Source of the DNA: Gammaproteobacteria bacterium
Lineage (GTDB): Bacteria > Pseudomonadota > Gammaproteobacteria > DRLM01
Length of the DNA stretch: 50,339 nucleotides
Assembly (NCBI GenBank): GCA_011375345.1
Contig: DRLM01000015.1
Location: 1 to 50,339, forward strand
Direction of reading: 5' to 3'
Positions 30,202-38,496 of this stretch are shown piece by piece. Both the position numbers and the translations under genes were made by a program. Position 1 is the stretch's first letter, and each line of letters starts with the position of its first letter. Under the pieces are notes generated by a model. That model was not told the origin of the DNA, ran no database searches, and saw nothing but the letters and a program-made list of their open reading frames with translations.

Positions 30202-31332
30202 TCAGATTTGCAACTGCACGCCGATTTTGAAGCTGTTGACATCGCTCGCTCCCGGTCCCGGATCGGTATTGGAATAGACGATGCTGACCCGGGCGTTGTG
30301 GCCGTCGATGATGTAGTTCAGCCCCACATCAGTGGTGGTCGCCTCGCCGGTCTTGCCGGCGGCGTTGGTGCTGTCGCGGTCGAAGTTTTGATAGCGCAGC
30401 AGGGGCTGCAACTGGCCGATGCCGGTTTTCACGGGCAGCAAATAGCTGGCGAGTATCAGATAACTGCTGCCCTGGGTGAGGCTGGCATCGGCCACGTCAC
30501 CCAGGTCATAGTCGTAGTAGGCCGCCTCAAACGTGCCGGTGCCGGCGCTGCCGAATTTCTTCTCAAAGAGGAAATCAATGTTCCAGCCGGTAAAGTCACC
30601 CTTGGCAGTCGGTGTGCCGGCGCCGTCGGCCTGGTTCATGTAGGTCAGCCCCACGGCCAGGATGTCCTTGCTGCCGTAGTAGGTGCTGCTGTTGTAGTAG
30701 CCGGGTTCAGGATCCCAAAAATTCAATACCACCCGGCCGGCGAACAACAAGTTGTCTTCGTCGTTGGACGTGCCGGCGCCGTCCCGGCCTTCAAAAAAAC
30801 CGGCCTGATACTTGAACATGCCACCACCCACCTGGCCCCACACCGCAGCGCCGTCATCCCGGCCGGCAAAGATGGCCGGATAGGCCTGCACCATGGGGAA
30901 ATCCCAGGCGTTCAGGTAGTAGGGACCATCGAGATTGGACCGGTCGCTGGGCGGCAGGAAACGGCCCAGCCAGACATTGAAGGCGTCGGTGAAATTGAAC
31001 TGGACGATGGCGTCCAGCACCCGCACGGCACTGTCGTTGCCGCTGTCGATTTCCGTGTTGAAGGTCAATGAAATGTTTTCGTGCACCCGGCCGCCAGTGT
31101 AGAGCCGCATATTGCCGGCGGCAAAGTCTTTGGACGGATCGGAGCCGCTGGGAGCGGCGTCATCTTCTGCGGTGAAACTGGCGCGTATGCCGGCGCCGAC
31201 GCTGAACGATTTTACATCGTCGATTTTGAGGGTGGCGCCGGCCGTGGCGACTTGCGGTGCCAGGCCCCATGCCCCCAGGCTGAGGCAGGTGAACAGCGCG
31301 GGAAGCGATCGCTTGCGATAAGAATTGCCCAT
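30202..31332 (-). CDS. Outer-membrane porin, probable urea/short-amide porin
   Basis: A 376-residue beta-barrel protein with a signal peptide (cleavage near QVATA) and alternating strands such as MRLYTGGRVHENISLTFNTEI and NVWLGRFLPPSDRSNLDGP. It resembles the FmdC-like porins for short-chain amides and urea. It is first in the porin-urtABCDE unit and so probably lets urea through the outer membrane. The C-terminal residue is isoleucine rather than the usual phenylalanine. GGGAGA sits 8 bases before the start; a CTTAAC/GTTAAG stem (31345-31368) begins at the edge of this ribosome site and might tune translation. Its leader carries the sigma-54 promoter described separately. Confidence 0.8.
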   Translation of the reverse strand: MGNSYRKRSLPALFTCLSLGAWGLAPQVATAGATLKIDDVKSFSVGAGIRASFTAEDDAAPSGSDPSKDFAAGNMRLYTGGRVHENISLTFNTEIDSGNDSAVRVLDAIVQFNFTDAFNVWLGRFLPPSDRSNLDGPYYLNAWDFPMVQAYPAIFAGRDDGAAVWGQVGGGMFKYQAGFFEGRDGAGTSNDEDNLLFAGRVVLNFWDPEPGYYNSSTYYGSKDILAVGLTYMNQADGAGTPTAKGDFTGWNIDFLFEKKFGSAGTGTFEAAYYDYDLGDVADASLTQGSSYLILASYLLPVKTGIGQLQPLLRYQNFDRDSTNAAGKTGEATTTDVGLNYIIDGHNARVSIVYSNTDPGPGASDVNSFKIGVQLQI

Positions 31333-31449
31333 TTTAAGTTCTCCCTTAACTTATTGTTGGCCGTTAAGACCGGGTCAGTTGCCGACGAACCTTTTCTGGC
31401 GAAAGGGCGGCAGGGCGTTGAAATGCCCTTGGTGAGACACGGGAGGCAA

Positions 31450-31465
31450 AGCAAGGGCGATGCCA
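31450..31465 (-). promoter_or_regulatory. Sigma-54 promoter of the porin-urt operon
   Basis: On the minus strand the sequence TGGCATCGCCCTTGCT fits the sigma-54 consensus TGGCAC-N5-TTGCW, with the invariant GG and GC dinucleotides exactly ten bases apart. Transcription should begin near 31439, giving a leader of about 107 bases to the porin start. Confidence 0.72.
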
Positions 31466-31540
31466 GAAACTGAAAGGAATAGCTTTACAATCGTTTACGT
31501 TTCAGAACTCATGTGCGCTCTGACACGGGAGAGGGCGGGG

Positions 31541-31557
31541 CTCACTGTTTTGGTGCA
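31541..31557 (-). promoter_or_regulatory. NtrC-like enhancer site, proximal
   Basis: CTCACTGTTTTGGTGCA resembles the NtrC consensus TGCACCAAAATGGTGCA: the GGTGCA half is perfect and the other half is partial. Its centre lies about 110 bases upstream of the predicted sigma-54 start. Confidence 0.5.
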
Positions 31558-31571
31558 AATCGAAGACAGGT

Positions 31572-31588
31572 CAGCCCAAACTGGTGCA
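31572..31588 (-). promoter_or_regulatory. NtrC-like enhancer site, distal
   Basis: CAGCCCAAACTGGTGCA matches 12 of 17 positions of the NtrC consensus, again with a perfect GGTGCA half. It is centred 31 bases (three helical turns) from the proximal site, about 141 bases upstream of the predicted start. Confidence 0.5.
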
Positions 31589-31789
31589 CAGCTCTTGACC
31601 TCGGCATGGTTTCTTTGGGAGATCTTGCAGGCGGGGACTTGCCTGGGCTCAAGCCTATCGCACTGACATGTTGATGCTAACCACCACCGCTCAATTCGGG
31701 CGCAGCCGGGCCTGAATGAAACGGCGATACGTCAAGGATTGCACCGGTTTCGACAGCCTGTCCGTGGCCCACCTGATCGAATCGCACCA

Positions 31790-32428
31790 CTACCGTGCAG
31801 ATAATGGGGCGTCGGCGCCGAGCATGCCCTGATGCTCGATAAACCCCGCGACCTTTGCCACGCCCTCACCGGCTTTGAGGTTAGTAAACAAAAAAGGCTT
31901 ATCGCCACGCATTGCACGGGCGTCGTCCGCCATGACGCGCAGTGATGCGCCCACGTGGGGCGCCAGATCGGTTTTGTTGATCACCAGCAGATCGGATTTG
32001 GTGATGCCCGGCCCCCCCTTGCGGGGGATCTTGTCACCGGCGGCCACATCAATCACATAAACCGTCAAATCGGACAACTCCGGACTGAAAGTGGCGCTCA
32101 GATTGTCGCCGCCGCTTTCCACCAACACGAGATCCAGCTCGGGGAAGCGGCGGTTGAGTTCGTCCACCGCCGCCAGATTCATGGAGGCGTCTTCGCGGAT
32201 GGCCGTGTGCGGACAGCCCCCCGTTTCCACCCCCATGATGCGCTCCGGCGCCAGCGCCCCGGCGCGGGTCAGAAACTCGGCGTCTTCCCGGGTGTAAATG
32301 TCGTTGGTCACCACCGCGATCTGGTAGCGCTCGCGCAGAGCTTTGCACAAGGCCTCCACCAGGGCGGTCTTGCCTGAACCCACGGGGCCACCGACGCCCA
32401 CCCGCAATACCGGTTTGTTCTGTGACAC
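31790..32428 (-). CDS. ureG: Urease accessory GTPase UreG
   Basis: GTPase that delivers nickel to urease with UreE, UreF and UreD. The 212 residues contain the P-loop [11 protein letters not shown], the metal-binding CPH motif in [11 protein letters not shown], the [15 protein letters not shown] switch and the guanine-specificity NKTD. The start codon is GTG with GAGAGGA upstream. It is the last urease gene, 12 bases after ureF; the porin promoter region follows. Confidence 0.97.
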   Translation of the reverse strand: MSQNKPVLRVGVGGPVGSGKTALVEALCKALRERYQIAVVTNDIYTREDAEFLTRAGALAPERIMGVETGGCPHTAIREDASMNLAAVDELNRRFPELDLVLVESGGDNLSATFSPELSDLTVYVIDVAAGDKIPRKGGPGITKSDLLVINKTDLAPHVGASLRVMADDARAMRGDKPFLFTNLKAGEGVAKVAGFIEHQGMLGADAPLSAR

Positions 32429-32440
32429 GATGTTGTCCTC

Positions 32441-33124
32441 TCACGACCTGAACAAGCGCGAATACTGGCTCTCGTGCAGGGTGGCGGCAAGCCCCAGGCC
32501 GGGCAGGGCCGTGCCCACGTCTTCGTCCGTCAACGCCAGGCCCTGCTCCACGGCGGCCACACTGTTGCGTATCAATGCGCTCAATATCCGCTGCCCCGCG
32601 GTCTGACCCAGGGGCACCAGCCTGACCGCCGCCGCCACCTGGTTTTCCAGCCAGGACCATACATAGCCGGTGGCGGCTTGGGACAACGGGATGCGCCATT
32701 GCACCGCCGCCAAGGCGAACAGTGCCACAAGCGAAGCATCCCGCTCGTAACGCCACGGCCCGGCCTGGACCAGCCCCAGGTCGTCCAGCAAGCGGGCCAG
32801 CGCCTGACCCAGATGACGGTCTTCCGCCTGCAACTCCGCCGCCTCCCGCGCCGCCAGGGCATGGCGGCTCCAGCGCAAGGCGGCCGCGCCGTCGTCCGCC
32901 TCCCAGCTCCGGTATAAACGGGCCAGCAGGGGCACGTCCAGCCGCGCCAGACCCTGTGCCAGGATGCCGCCCAGCCAGCCGCTCACCGCGTCTTCATGAC
33001 GCAGCCAGCCGGCGTGAACGGCATACTCCAGGCCCTGGGAATAGGCATAGGCGCCGGTGGGCAGCGCCGGGCTGGTGAGTTGCAACAGGCGCAGCAGGGC
33101 GGGCGAGGCCTGCTCAATGCTCAT
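32441..33124 (-). CDS. ureF: Urease accessory protein UreF
   Basis: All-helical urease maturation factor of 227 residues that bridges UreD and UreG and gates nickel insertion. The typical start LLQLTSPALPTGAYAYSQGLE is present (phrased PTGAYAYSQG), with LEQAVH-like YAVHAGWL after it and a basic C-terminus (LHESQYSRLFRS). The start at MSIEQA overlaps the ureE 3' end by 11 bases. The longer frame upstream is out-of-frame reading of ureE and is discarded. Confidence 0.93.
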   Translation of the reverse strand: MSIEQASPALLRLLQLTSPALPTGAYAYSQGLEYAVHAGWLRHEDAVSGWLGGILAQGLARLDVPLLARLYRSWEADDGAAALRWSRHALAAREAAELQAEDRHLGQALARLLDDLGLVQAGPWRYERDASLVALFALAAVQWRIPLSQAATGYVWSWLENQVAAAVRLVPLGQTAGQRILSALIRNSVAAVEQGLALTDEDVGTALPGLGLAATLHESQYSRLFRS

Positions 33125-33542
33125 GGCGGTACGCCCCGCTTTCCGGCTCGAAGGGCGCCTGTTCCCGTCCCACCTGCAAACCCATCTCCCGCAGCATCCG
33201 GTCCAGCACGTGGTCGCCAAGATATCGCACAAAGCCTTCCCCCAGTTGCACGGGCACGTGGCGGTTGCCCAGATGATAGGCGGCGCGCAGCAAAAGGCGG
33301 TGGGAACCGGCCCGCGCGGTGGACACCTCTTCGGCCGCCGCCTGCACCAACACCACCTCGCCGTTGCTCGCGCGCAAACAATCGTCGCTGCGCAACACCG
33401 TGCCACGCGGTAATAACAGGCCCACCTCCCGGCCGTCGTCCAAACGGCATCTCAGGCGGCTTTTTTGACGCAATTCAAAAGGCAAGGTCAGGGTGGCCCG
33501 GGCGGGTTGCGGTTCAGCGAGACGTTCGGTGATGTCCAGCAT
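33114..33542 (-). CDS. ureE: Urease nickel metallochaperone UreE
   Basis: Nickel-binding urease chaperone of 142 residues: an N-terminal peptide-binding domain with LTLPFELRQKSRLRCRLDDG and a C-terminal ferredoxin-like domain with the nickel-site sequence AYHLGNRHVPVQL. The histidine-rich tail found in some homologues is short here (YRHEH). The start at MLDITER is preferred to a methionine 11 residues earlier. It overlaps ureF by 11 bases and lies 63 bases after ureC. Confidence 0.93.
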   Translation of the reverse strand: MLDITERLAEPQPARATLTLPFELRQKSRLRCRLDDGREVGLLLPRGTVLRSDDCLRASNGEVVLVQAAAEEVSTARAGSHRLLLRAAYHLGNRHVPVQLGEGFVRYLGDHVLDRMLREMGLQVGREQAPFEPESGAYRHEH

Positions 33543-33605
33543 GGGTGGTTCTGATCCCCCCAGCCCCCTTTTCAAAGGGGGGACGTGGCAGTTGGATGGC
33601 CAAGG

Positions 33606-35309
33606 CTAAAACAAGAAATAACGTTGCGCCAGGGGCAGTTCCGCCAGCGGCTCGCATACCAGCAATTCCCCGTCGGCCCGCACCTGATAGGTCTGCGAAT
33701 CCACTTCCATCCTGGGCTGACAGCAGTTATGAATGAGATCCTGCTTGCGCACGCTGCGCGTGTCTTTGACCGCCAACACGTTTTTGCCCAGGCCATAACG
33801 CGTTTTCACATCCGCCGCCAGGGCCGCTTGTGAGACAAAGCTCACGCTGGTCTGGGCCACGGCCCGCCCCAGGGCACCGAACATGTGGCGGTAGTGCACG
33901 GGCTGGGGCGTGGGAATCGATGCGTTGGGATCGCCCATGGGCACGGCGGCAATCATGCCCCCTTTGATGATCATCGCCGGTTTGGCGCCGAAGAAGGCAG
34001 GCTTCCACAATACGATATCCGCCAGCTTGCCCGCCTCGATGGAGCCCACCTCGTGGGCAATGCCGTGGGTGATGGCAGGGTTGATGGTGTACTTGGCCAC
34101 GTAACGCCTGGCGCGGAAGTTGTCGTGCTCGGCCGTGTCTTCCGCCAGGCTGCCGCGCTGCACCTTCATTTTGTGTGCCGTCTGCCAGGTGCGGCAAATG
34201 ACTTCCCCCACCCGGCCCATGGCCTGGGAGTCGGAGGCGATCATGCTGAAGGCGCCCAGGTCGTGCAGGATATCTTCGGCGGCGATGGTCTCACGCCGGA
34301 TGCGGCTTTCGGCAAAGGCCACGTCTTCGGGGATGCCCGGATCCAGATGATGGCATACCATGAGCATGTCCAAATGCTCGTCCACCGTGTTCACCGTGTA
34401 GGGCCGGGTAGGGTTGGTGCTGGAGGGCAGTACATTGGCCTCGCCACAGGCTTTGATGATGTCCGGCGCATGACCGCCCCCGGCGCCTTCGGTGTGATAG
34501 GTGTGGATGGCGCGGCCTTTGAAGGCGGCCAGGGTGTTTTCCACGAAACCGGATTCGTTCAGGGTGTCAGTGTGAATGGCCACTTGCACGTCCATCCTGT
34601 CCGCCACGCTCAGGCAGTTGTCGATGGCGGCGGGGGTGGTGCCCCAGTCTTCGTGCAGTTTCAGCCCCATGGCGCCGGCGGCAATTTGTTCTTCCAAGGC
34701 CCCGGGCAGGCTGGCGTTGCCCTTGCCGAGAAAACCGAAGTTCATGGGCAAATCATCCACCGCCTGGTACATTTTCTGGATATACCAGGGACCGGGAGTG
34801 CAGGTGGTGGCGTTGGTGCCCGCCGCCGGGCCGGTGCCGCCGCCAATCATGGTGGTGATGCCGGACATCAGCGCCTCTTCCACCTGCTGAGGGCAGATGA
34901 AGTGAATATGGGCGTCGATGGCCCCGGCGGTGGCGATCAGTCCCTCGCCGGCGATGGCTTCTGTGCCAGGACCGATAACCATGTCCACCCCCGGCTGCAC
35001 ATCGGGATTGCCCGCCTTGCCGATGGCGGCAATGCGGCCGTCTTTCAACCCGATGTCCGCTTTGACCACGCCCCAGTGATCGAGTATCAAGGCGTTGGTA
35101 ATGACCGTGTCCACCACCTCAGCGGCACTGCGCTGGCTCTGGCCCATGCCGTCGCGGATGACCTTGCCGCCACCGAACTTCACTTCTTCGCCATAAACGG
35201 TGCGGTCCTCCTCCACTTGCAACCACAGCGCGGTATCACCCAGGCGCACCCGGTCGCCCACCGTGGGGCCATACATCTCGGCATACGCCTCGCGGCTGAT
35301 GCGGCTCAT
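33606..35309 (-). CDS. ureC: Urease alpha subunit UreC
   Basis: Catalytic subunit of nickel urease (urea plus water to ammonia and carbamate), 567 residues, the normal length. Active-site signatures are all present: nickel histidines in [11 protein letters not shown], the carbamylated lysine in GLKLHEDWG, histidines in [10 protein letters not shown] and [15 protein letters not shown], the flap cysteine in MVCHHLDP, and the nickel aspartate in [12 protein letters not shown]. It overlaps ureB by four bases (ATGA). Confidence 0.98.
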   Translation of the reverse strand: MSRISREAYAEMYGPTVGDRVRLGDTALWLQVEEDRTVYGEEVKFGGGKVIRDGMGQSQRSAAEVVDTVITNALILDHWGVVKADIGLKDGRIAAIGKAGNPDVQPGVDMVIGPGTEAIAGEGLIATAGAIDAHIHFICPQQVEEALMSGITTMIGGGTGPAAGTNATTCTPGPWYIQKMYQAVDDLPMNFGFLGKGNASLPGALEEQIAAGAMGLKLHEDWGTTPAAIDNCLSVADRMDVQVAIHTDTLNESGFVENTLAAFKGRAIHTYHTEGAGGGHAPDIIKACGEANVLPSSTNPTRPYTVNTVDEHLDMLMVCHHLDPGIPEDVAFAESRIRRETIAAEDILHDLGAFSMIASDSQAMGRVGEVICRTWQTAHKMKVQRGSLAEDTAEHDNFRARRYVAKYTINPAITHGIAHEVGSIEAGKLADIVLWKPAFFGAKPAMIIKGGMIAAVPMGDPNASIPTPQPVHYRHMFGALGRAVAQTSVSFVSQAALAADVKTRYGLGKNVLAVKDTRSVRKQDLIHNCCQPRMEVDSQTYQVRADGELLVCEPLAELPLAQRYFLF

Positions 35310-35623
35310 TTTTTATCCCCCAAGTTTCCCATGACCCGGCCCTGAAAGCCGTACACCCGCCGCTCGCCGGCGTAACCCACCAGTTCCACCTCGCGGCGCT
35401 GGCCGGGCTCGAAGCGCACGGCAGTGCCGGCGGGAATGTTCAAGCGTTTCCCCCACGATGCCTCCCGATCAAAATCCAGTGCTTCGTTGGTTTCAAAGAA
35501 GTGATAATGGGAACCCACTTGCACCGGCCTGTCGCCGGTGTTGGTGACTGTCAGACGTAGCGTATCGCGGCCTGCGTTTAACTTGATTTCGCCGCTGCGT
35601 GTCACAATTTGTCCGGGAATCAT
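35306..35623 (-). CDS. ureB: Urease beta subunit UreB
   Basis: Beta subunit of urease, 105 residues, with the usual [19 protein letters not shown] start, [11 protein letters not shown] and the terminal [11 protein letters not shown]. An excellent ribosome site (AAGGAGG) precedes the start. Unlike many urease operons, 215 bases separate it from ureA. Confidence 0.96.
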   Translation of the reverse strand: MIPGQIVTRSGEIKLNAGRDTLRLTVTNTGDRPVQVGSHYHFFETNEALDFDREASWGKRLNIPAGTAVRFEPGQRREVELVGYAGERRVYGFQGRVMGNLGDKK

Positions 35624-35838
35624 GACGCCTCCTTGTAGTTGGTGTTCGCACTGACGGTGCCGGCGCGGTGATGTGCCTCCCGCACCTTTTGTTGGTGCCT
35701 CTTGTGCAGCAGCCCAAGCACACGGCACCGAAACGCGCCGGCGCCGCATTGAATGCTCTCAAAGCCTGCACAGGGGAGAAGCAAAAAAAACACACTACGA
35801 AATGTGGCTTCTCAGATTCAGAGATACTTGTTTTCGTG
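35624..35838 (-). other. Structured spacer between ureA and ureB
   Basis: No gene is seen here. A long imperfect inverted repeat (arms 35656-35667 and 35734-35745, 11 of 12 bases complementary, the odd one a G-T pair) encloses a smaller perfect stem GCACC/GGTGC (35682-35698). The end nearest ureA is AT-rich and contains AAAAAAAA and a 14-base sequence repeated inside ureA. The transcript from ureA to ureB must cross this, so an RNA structure or partial terminator is possible. Confidence 0.4.
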
Positions 35839-36141
35839 TTATTGAATGGGGTGATGAATAGTGACCAGCTTGGTCCCGTCGGGAAATGTGGCTTCTACCT
35901 GCACTTCGGGCACCATTTCCGCAACGCCCTCCATCACGTCGTCGCGTGAGAGCAAGCCTGCGCCCTCGCTCATGAGTTCGGCCACGGTTTTGCCGTCCCG
36001 CGCGCCTTCCATCACGGCGGCGGAAATCAAGGCAACGGCTTCCGGATAATTCAACTTCAGGCCGCGGGCCTTGCGGCGCTCCGCCAGCAAGGCCGCGGTG
36101 AAGACCAGCAACTTATCTTTTTCTTTAGGCGAAAGCTCCAT
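35839..36141 (-). CDS. ureA: Urease gamma subunit UreA
   Basis: Gamma subunit of urease, 100 residues: [44 protein letters not shown]-type sequence (phrased [20 protein letters not shown]) and [20 protein letters not shown] at the end. GGGAGGAGGA lies before the start. It follows ureD by 12 bases. Confidence 0.97.
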   Translation of the reverse strand: MELSPKEKDKLLVFTAALLAERRKARGLKLNYPEAVALISAAVMEGARDGKTVAELMSEGAGLLSRDDVMEGVAEMVPEVQVEATFPDGTKLVTIHHPIQ

Positions 36142-36153
36142 TCCTCCTCCCTT

Positions 36154-36999
36154 TCAAGTTGCCCAAATCCGCGGCCGGCACGCCGCTTTCCCCAACACGG
36201 CCGGCCGCAAAATCTCCCAGGCGGTGGCGAACCGCGCCATGGCCTCCGCCGCATGGGGACCGAGATAGCGACAAAGTAACACTTCATCCAACTGGCTCAC
36301 AACAAAGCGCCCGCCGTTGCCGGAACACGGTAGGGCATCGCGCAGGGCGGAAATCAAAGCCGGATCCTTGTGTACCGCCACCAGCGTGCCGAACACCGGC
36401 TGCGCTTGCAAGCCCCAGGGGGCGGACAGCGAAGCGCCGCCGCCGGGGTATTCCCCCCGCTCCCACCACAGCACCCGCCCCGCCCGCCGGATGTCCCAGC
36501 GCTGGGTGTAGCACCCGCGGTCGAAACGCTCCCCGGCGCCGGGCCGGCCCAGGCAGGTAACGTCCCAGCCTATGAAGCGGGCGCCCGTGCCCAGGTCCAC
36601 ACGGGTTTGTGCACGGACTGCGGCACCGGAGAAGACGATGGTCTCCTGGGGCAGCCACTCCAGCGCGGCGCCGCCACCCACGGTCAGATGCTGGGCCTGC
36701 TCCGCCAACACGCCCTCGCTGCGGTAGAACTTATTGGCCGCCGGCGTGGTCAGCACGGCGCTGCCACTTGCCATACTCACATGCACGTCCAGGCGGTCCC
36801 CGCCCACCACCCCGCCCGGAGGATGCAGCAGGTACATGTGGCAGCTGCCGTCGGATTCGGGATAGAACGGACGCTGGACCCGCAGGGGACCCTGATGGCT
36901 GCGGCGAACGGGAAGGGTTTTTCCCCGCCGCTCGGCGAAACCCAAAACCAGATGGGCACGCCAACCAGGCATGCGGGTTGTTTCCAATGCTTTGCTCAT
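36154..36999 (-). CDS. ureD: Urease accessory protein UreD
   Basis: Urease maturation scaffold of 281 residues that binds apo-urease and, with UreF and UreG, guides nickel and carbon dioxide to the active site. Visible family segments are RSHQGPLRVQRPFYPE, the glycine-rich LHPPGGVVGGDRLD, TTPAANKFYRS, EWLPQETIVFSGA and the C-terminal region with LLCRYLG. The ATG at 36999 is favoured over a TTG nine bases earlier. It opens the ureDABCEFG unit; a promoter lies near 37192-37219. Confidence 0.94.
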   Translation of the reverse strand: MSKALETTRMPGWRAHLVLGFAERRGKTLPVRRSHQGPLRVQRPFYPESDGSCHMYLLHPPGGVVGGDRLDVHVSMASGSAVLTTPAANKFYRSEGVLAEQAQHLTVGGGAALEWLPQETIVFSGAAVRAQTRVDLGTGARFIGWDVTCLGRPGAGERFDRGCYTQRWDIRRAGRVLWWERGEYPGGGASLSAPWGLQAQPVFGTLVAVHKDPALISALRDALPCSGNGGRFVVSQLDEVLLCRYLGPHAAEAMARFATAWEILRPAVLGKAACRPRIWAT

Positions 37000-37050
37000 C
37001 GTTCCCAACAGATCGGAAGGCTAGTGGCAGCTACTCAGGCGCCTTCCCCT

Positions 37051-37084
37051 CTGCCCCCCAGAGACCAGGTCGGGATGGGGGCAG
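37051..37084 (-). repeat. GC hairpin in the ureD leader
   Basis: CTGCCCCC and GGGGGCAG form a perfect 8-base stem with an 18-base loop. It lies 52 bases before the ureD start and inside the predicted leader; no T-run follows, so it is not a typical terminator. Confidence 0.35.
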
Positions 37085-37191
37085 ACGCTCGAACCTTGTG
37101 CTGAAACCAAAGTTCTACCCTCCCCCCCCTGACAGAGGGAAATATCAGAGCCACGGCCGGTGTTGTTGTCTGCGAACGGACATGCCGCCGC

Positions 37192-37219
37192 ATTATGATG
37201 AGCACTCAATATGAGTGAA
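37192..37219 (-). promoter_or_regulatory. Possible sigma-70 promoter for ureD with overlapping palindrome
   Basis: On the minus strand TTCACT and CATAAT stand 16 bases apart. The palindrome CACTC-AATAT-GAGTG (37203-37217) overlaps the -35 box and could be an operator. The start would be near 37185, leaving a leader of about 186 bases before ureD. No sigma-54 site was found here. Confidence 0.35.
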
Positions 37220-37669
37220 TCCGGAATGTAATTCAATGCAAGCCCTCAGATGGGTGCGCAACAATGAAAAACCATCCGCATCGCCCGCGGTCAGGCCCAG
37301 GCCCGTTTCCGGGGGAAGCTCAAAACCCGCGGCTGCTGTCGCCACTCAAGGCCGCGGCGGTCCCGCTGAGCTGGGGCCAGGCAAAACCGGCGATGCGGCC
37401 ATCGGGATCACTGCCGCCTACCAGCGCTTCACAAGCGGGCGGCTATGCAGTTGCCGGCCAGGGACGGCCTGCTGGGGTCCTCTGTTCCTGCTCCTACCCT
37501 TTGCGGGCCGAGCGGCTGGCGGCAACGGTGGTGAAAACCAGCCCTCATCCGGACCCTCGCCTGCACATCCTGGAACAGGGCCACCCTGCGCACCCGGCCA
37601 TTTCTGAAACTGTTTGTTTGAAAGCTTTTTTCTGCCGCGTGCGGCCGACTTGAGGGTATACTTGCAGCC
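37220..37669. other. Unexplained GC-rich gap before lgt
   Basis: These 450 bases carry no recognisable gene. Two overlapping plus-strand frames of about 130 codons are proline-, glycine- and alanine-rich, have no ribosome site and show no family motif. A TATACT hexamer (37657-37662) lies directly before the lgt start. The rest holds no clear repeat or RNA that I can identify. Confidence 0.45.
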
Positions 37670-38482
37670 ATGCTGACGTACCCCGATATCGACCCGGTGG
37701 CCATCCATCTGGGCCCTGTAAAAGTCCATTGGTACGGTTTGATGTACCTCGCCGGTTTCGCGGCGGCGTGGTGGCTGGGCCGGCGCCGGGCTGCGCGGCC
37801 GGGCTCCGGCTGGAACGACCAGCAGGTCGGCGATCTCATTTTCTACGGCGCGCTGGGGGCGGTACTGGGGGGACGGGTCGGATACATTCTTTTTTACGAT
37901 TTCGACAGCTATCTGGAAAACCCCCTGCGCATGTTAAAGGTGTGGGAAGGGGGCATGTCTTTCCACGGCGGTCTGCTCGGCGTCATTGTGGCCATGTGGC
38001 TGTTCGGCCGCAAGCAGGGCAAGCCCTTCCTGGGGGTGACCGACTTCATGGCGCCACTGGCCCCCATCGGCCTGGGCTGCGGACGCATCGGCAATTTCAT
38101 CAACGGCGAGCTGTGGGGCAAGGTCTCGGATGCGCCCTGGGCCATGGTGTTTCCCACCGGCGGCCCGCTGCCCCGGCACCCGTCCATGTTGTACGAAGCG
38201 TTTCTCGAAGGGGCGGTATTGTTTGCGCTGCTGTGGTGGTATTCGAGCAAACCCAGACCGGCGGGGGCGGTATCCGGCTTGTTTTTGCTGGGCTACGGCG
38301 TCTTTCGTTTCGCGGTGGAATTCGTGCGCGTACCCGACGCCCAGCTGGGCTATCTTGCTTTCGGCTGGCTCACCATGGGACAGGTCTTGTCCACGCCGTT
38401 GATTGTGGCCGGGGCGGCGTTGTTGGGCCGGGCTTGCCGCGCCGGGGCAAGGTCGGCGCCCGTTTCCGGACCACGTTCATAA
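37670..38482 (+). CDS. lgt: Prolipoprotein diacylglyceryl transferase Lgt
   Basis: Inner-membrane enzyme that attaches diacylglycerol to the lipobox cysteine of prolipoproteins, the first step of lipoprotein maturation. The 270 residues show about seven helices. The Lgt signature [17 protein letters not shown] (about residues 138-154) is intact, as is [12 protein letters not shown], carrying a conserved histidine. It is followed 14 bases later by thyA, the same order as in E. coli. There is no evident ribosome site; TATACT ends seven bases before the ATG. Confidence 0.96.
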   Translation: MLTYPDIDPVAIHLGPVKVHWYGLMYLAGFAAAWWLGRRRAARPGSGWNDQQVGDLIFYGALGAVLGGRVGYILFYDFDSYLENPLRMLKVWEGGMSFHGGLLGVIVAMWLFGRKQGKPFLGVTDFMAPLAPIGLGCGRIGNFINGELWGKVSDAPWAMVFPTGGPLPRHPSMLYEAFLEGAVLFALLWWYSSKPRPAGAVSGLFLLGYGVFRFAVEFVRVPDAQLGYLAFGWLTMGQVLSTPLIVAGAALLGRACRAGARSAPVSGPRS

Positions 38483-38496
38483 ATTCACTCAGTCCC

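Larger units (their letters stand above)
31333..31789. other. Nitrogen-control region between ureG and the porin
   Basis: This 457-base gap holds a sigma-54 promoter and two NtrC-like sites (separate entries), spanning 31450-31588. The part nearest ureG (31620-31789) shows no recognisable gene or terminator; a 38-codon frame there has no ribosome site. Confidence 0.6.

Noticed and set aside
31716-31832. 38-codon plus-strand frame starting MKRRYVKD near the ureG end
   Set aside because: No ribosome site, and it runs into ureG antisense; no family recognised.
35682-35698. GCACC-N7-GGTGC as an NtrC site in the ureA-ureB spacer
   Set aside because: NtrC sites have five bases between these halves, not seven; it is treated as an RNA stem instead.
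37165-37190. Sigma-54-like sequence upstream of ureD
   Set aside because: The GG and GC dinucleotides are spaced one base too far apart for a sigma-54 promoter.
37215-37653. Two overlapping 130-codon plus-strand frames before lgt
   Set aside because: Low-complexity composition, no ribosome site and no motif; GC-rich DNA often leaves such frames open.
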